From: Candidatus Accumulibacter sp. 66-26
Lineage (GTDB): Bacteria; Pseudomonadota; Gammaproteobacteria; Burkholderiales; Rhodocyclaceae
NCBI GenBank assembly: GCA_001897745.1
Contig: MKUH01000025.1
Location: forward strand, 1-64,000
Length of the DNA stretch: 64,000 nucleotides
Direction: 5' to 3'
Shown piece by piece: positions 62,496 through 64,000 of this stretch. The notes below the pieces were generated by a model, which saw only the letters and a list, made by a program, of their open reading frames with translations, made no database searches and had not been told where the DNA came from. A program made the position numbers and the translations under genes. The number at the start of each line of letters is the position of its first letter. The stretch's first letter is position 1.

Positions 62496-63884
62496 ATGAC
62501 CCAGGAAAACTCCTCCCAATACACGTGGGCCGGCCGCTTCTCCGAGCCGATGTCCGACCTCGTCAAACGCTATACGGCCTCGGTCGATTTCGACAAGCGC
62601 ATGTGGCGCCAGGACATCCGCGGCTCGCTCGCGCACGCCGCGATGCTCGCCAGGCAGGGCATCATCTCGGCGCAGGATCTGGCCGACATCGAGCGCGGCA
62701 TGGCGCAGGTGCGCGAGGAGATCGAATCGGGCCGCTTCGAATGGTCGCTCGACCTCGAGGACGTGCACCTCAACATCGAGAAGCGCCTGACGACGCTCGT
62801 CGGCGACGCCGGCAAGCGCCTGCACACCGGCCGCTCGCGCAACGACCAGGTGGCGACCGACATCCGCCTCTACCTGCGCGACGCGATCGACGACATCCTC
62901 GTCCTGCTCAAGCAATTCCAGTCCAACCTGCTCGACCTCGCCGAGAAGGAAGCGGCCACCCCGCTGCCCGGCTTCACGCACCTGCAGGTCGCGCAACCGG
63001 TGACCTTCGGCCACCATCTGCTGGCCTACTTCGAGATGACGCGGCGCGACGCCGAGCGCTTCGCCGACGTGCGCCGCCGCACCAACCGTCTGCCGCTCGG
63101 CGCCGCCGCGCTGGCCGGCACGACCTACCCGATCGACCGCGAATTCGTCGCTGCCCAGCTCGGCTTCGACGGCGTCTGCGAGAACTCGCTCGACGCCGTT
63201 TCCGACCGCGACTTCGCGATCGAATTCTGCGCCGCCTGCGCGCTGCTCATGATGCACTTCTCGCGCCTCTCCGAAGAGCTGGTGCTGTGGATGAACCCGC
63301 GCTTCGGCTTCGTGAAGATCGCCGACCGCTTCTGCACCGGCAGCTCGATCATGCCGCAGAAGAAGAACCCGGACGTGCCCGAACTGGCGCGCGGCAAGAC
63401 CGGCCGCGTATACGGCCACCTGACCGCCCTGCTCACCCTGATGAAGGGCCAGCCGCTGGCCTACAACAAGGACAACCAGGAAGACAAGGAGCCGCTGTTC
63501 GACGCCGTCGACACGGTGACCGACACGCTGCGCATCTTCGCCGACATGATCCCCGGCATCAGCGCCCGCCCCGAGAACATGCGCGACGCGCTGCGCCAGG
63601 GCTTCGCCACGGCGACCGACCTCGCCGACTACCTGACCAAGAAGGGCCTGCCCTTCCGCGACGCGCACGAAGCCGTCGGCCTTGCCGTGCGGCGCGCCGA
63701 GGAACTCGGCGTCGACCTGCCGCAGCTGCCCTTCGCCGAGCTGCAGAAATTCTCGCCGCTGGTCGGCGAGGACGTTTTCGCCGTGCTCACCGTCGAGGGC
63801 TCGCTGGCGCAGCGCAAGCACATCGGCGGCACGGCGCCCGAGCAGGTGCGGGCCGCCGTCGTCCGGGCGCGCAGCCGCCTGTAA
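62496..63884 (+). CDS. argH: Argininosuccinate lyase
   Basis: A 462-residue enzyme releasing arginine and fumarate from argininosuccinate, the last arginine step. The N-terminus has WAGRFSEP and DKRMWRQDI. The fumarase/aspartase-superfamily signature [12 protein letters not shown] is present, preceded by [13 protein letters not shown] and [20 protein letters not shown] (core [15 protein letters not shown]). ATG 62496 begins the homology; the frame is open upstream, within the divergent algZ leader. A Ser/Thr kinase gene follows after 15 bases. Confidence 0.96.
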   Translation: MTQENSSQYTWAGRFSEPMSDLVKRYTASVDFDKRMWRQDIRGSLAHAAMLARQGIISAQDLADIERGMAQVREEIESGRFEWSLDLEDVHLNIEKRLTTLVGDAGKRLHTGRSRNDQVATDIRLYLRDAIDDILVLLKQFQSNLLDLAEKEAATPLPGFTHLQVAQPVTFGHHLLAYFEMTRRDAERFADVRRRTNRLPLGAAALAGTTYPIDREFVAAQLGFDGVCENSLDAVSDRDFAIEFCAACALLMMHFSRLSEELVLWMNPRFGFVKIADRFCTGSSIMPQKKNPDVPELARGKTGRVYGHLTALLTLMKGQPLAYNKDNQEDKEPLFDAVDTVTDTLRIFADMIPGISARPENMRDALRQGFATATDLADYLTKKGLPFRDAHEAVGLAVRRAEELGVDLPQLPFAELQKFSPLVGEDVFAVLTVEGSLAQRKHIGGTAPEQVRAAVVRARSRL

Positions 63885-63890
63885 GCGCCG

Positions 63891-63917
63891 CTTGCCGATA
63901 TGCGAACGATCGGCAAG
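63891..63917 (+). promoter_or_regulatory. Hairpin presenting the kinase start codon in its loop
   Basis: CTTGCCGAT (63891-63899) pairs perfectly with ATCGGCAAG (63909-63917). The 9-base loop between them begins with the ATG of the kinase gene. No Shine-Dalgarno sequence is visible upstream. Confidence 0.65.
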
Positions 63918-64000
63918 TACGAAATTCTCCGCCCGCTCGGCAAGGGCGCCACGGCCGACGTCTATCTCGGCCGCGACCCCTTCGCCCGGCGCGAGGTGGC
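63900..64000 (+). CDS. Serine/threonine protein kinase, 5' fragment
   Basis: The first 33 residues of a gene running off the window. The sequence starts MRTIGKYEILRPLGKG and continues ATADVYLGRDPFARREV. This is the start of a eukaryotic-type (Hanks) protein kinase: KYEILRPLGKGATADVYLG contains the glycine-rich loop GxGxxAxV. The ATG at 63900 lies 15 bases after argH. The catalytic part and any sensor domain are outside the window, so substrates cannot be guessed. Confidence 0.85.
   Translation, partial: MRTIGKYEILRPLGKGATADVYLGRDPFARREV

Overview
The window is about 64 kb of GC-rich chromosomal core DNA. The gene content suggests a betaproteobacterium, most plausibly of the Rhodocyclales. 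The pointers are Calvin-type fbp-prk next to tkt, gap, pgk, pyk and fba; surA-pdxA-ksgA beside lptD and amgK-murU; dusB-fis-purH; the argH/algZ-algR/hemCDXY neighbourhood; and cytochrome c4. The lineage is inferred from gene order and protein character, not from a database search. I found no tRNA, rRNA, IS element, prophage or CRISPR array. Coding density is high and most long overlapping reading frames are GC-driven shadows.

Layout. Positions 0.2-1.6 kb carry a thioredoxin-like protein and an inositol-monophosphatase-family phosphatase. From 1.7 to 8.3 kb there are two divergent c-di-GMP proteins, one with a periplasmic c-type heme motif and one with four PAS-like domains. From 8.4 to 26.1 kb lies a central-carbon cluster (fbp, prk, tkt, gap, an epd-type dehydrogenase, pgk, pyk, fba). 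It is interrupted by a chemoreceptor, a small hypothetical gene, a patatin/beta-barrel protein, and a histidine kinase plus TPR response regulator coupled to pyk. RuBisCO is not in the window, so a complete Calvin cycle is an inference.

From 26.1 to 34 kb are a DUF3422 protein, purC, a DUF2189 membrane protein with a hairpin-buried ribosome site, prlC, a DUF4124/glutaredoxin protein, xth, a Crp/Fnr regulator and a YgaP-like membrane protein. From 34.2 to 45.1 kb are ksgA, pdxA, surA and lptD (leftward), then amgK, murU, pepP and a UbiH-type hydroxylase (rightward): outer-membrane biogenesis, peptidoglycan-sugar recycling and cofactor synthesis. From 45.2 to 53.4 kb are minCDE, dusB-fis, purH, pagP, purD, hemF and a small cysteine-rich protein. 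From 53.5 to 62.4 kb are the overlapping hemC-hemD-hemX-hemY genes, a TPMT-like methyltransferase, cytochrome c4, a cyclic-nucleotide-binding MscS-type channel and an AlgZ/AlgR two-component pair. The window ends with argH and the start of a Ser/Thr protein kinase.

Themes. Signalling is dense for a housekeeping region: two c-di-GMP proteins, a chemoreceptor, two two-component pairs, a Crp/Fnr regulator, a cNMP-type channel and a Ser/Thr kinase. Redox and oxygen control recurs: Crp/Fnr-type operators lie about 41.5 bp upstream of predicted starts for both the YgaP-like gene and cytochrome c4. Several genes are translationally coupled by 4-base overlaps (hemCDXY, pyk-kinase, grx-xth-crp, dusB-fis, algZ-algR).
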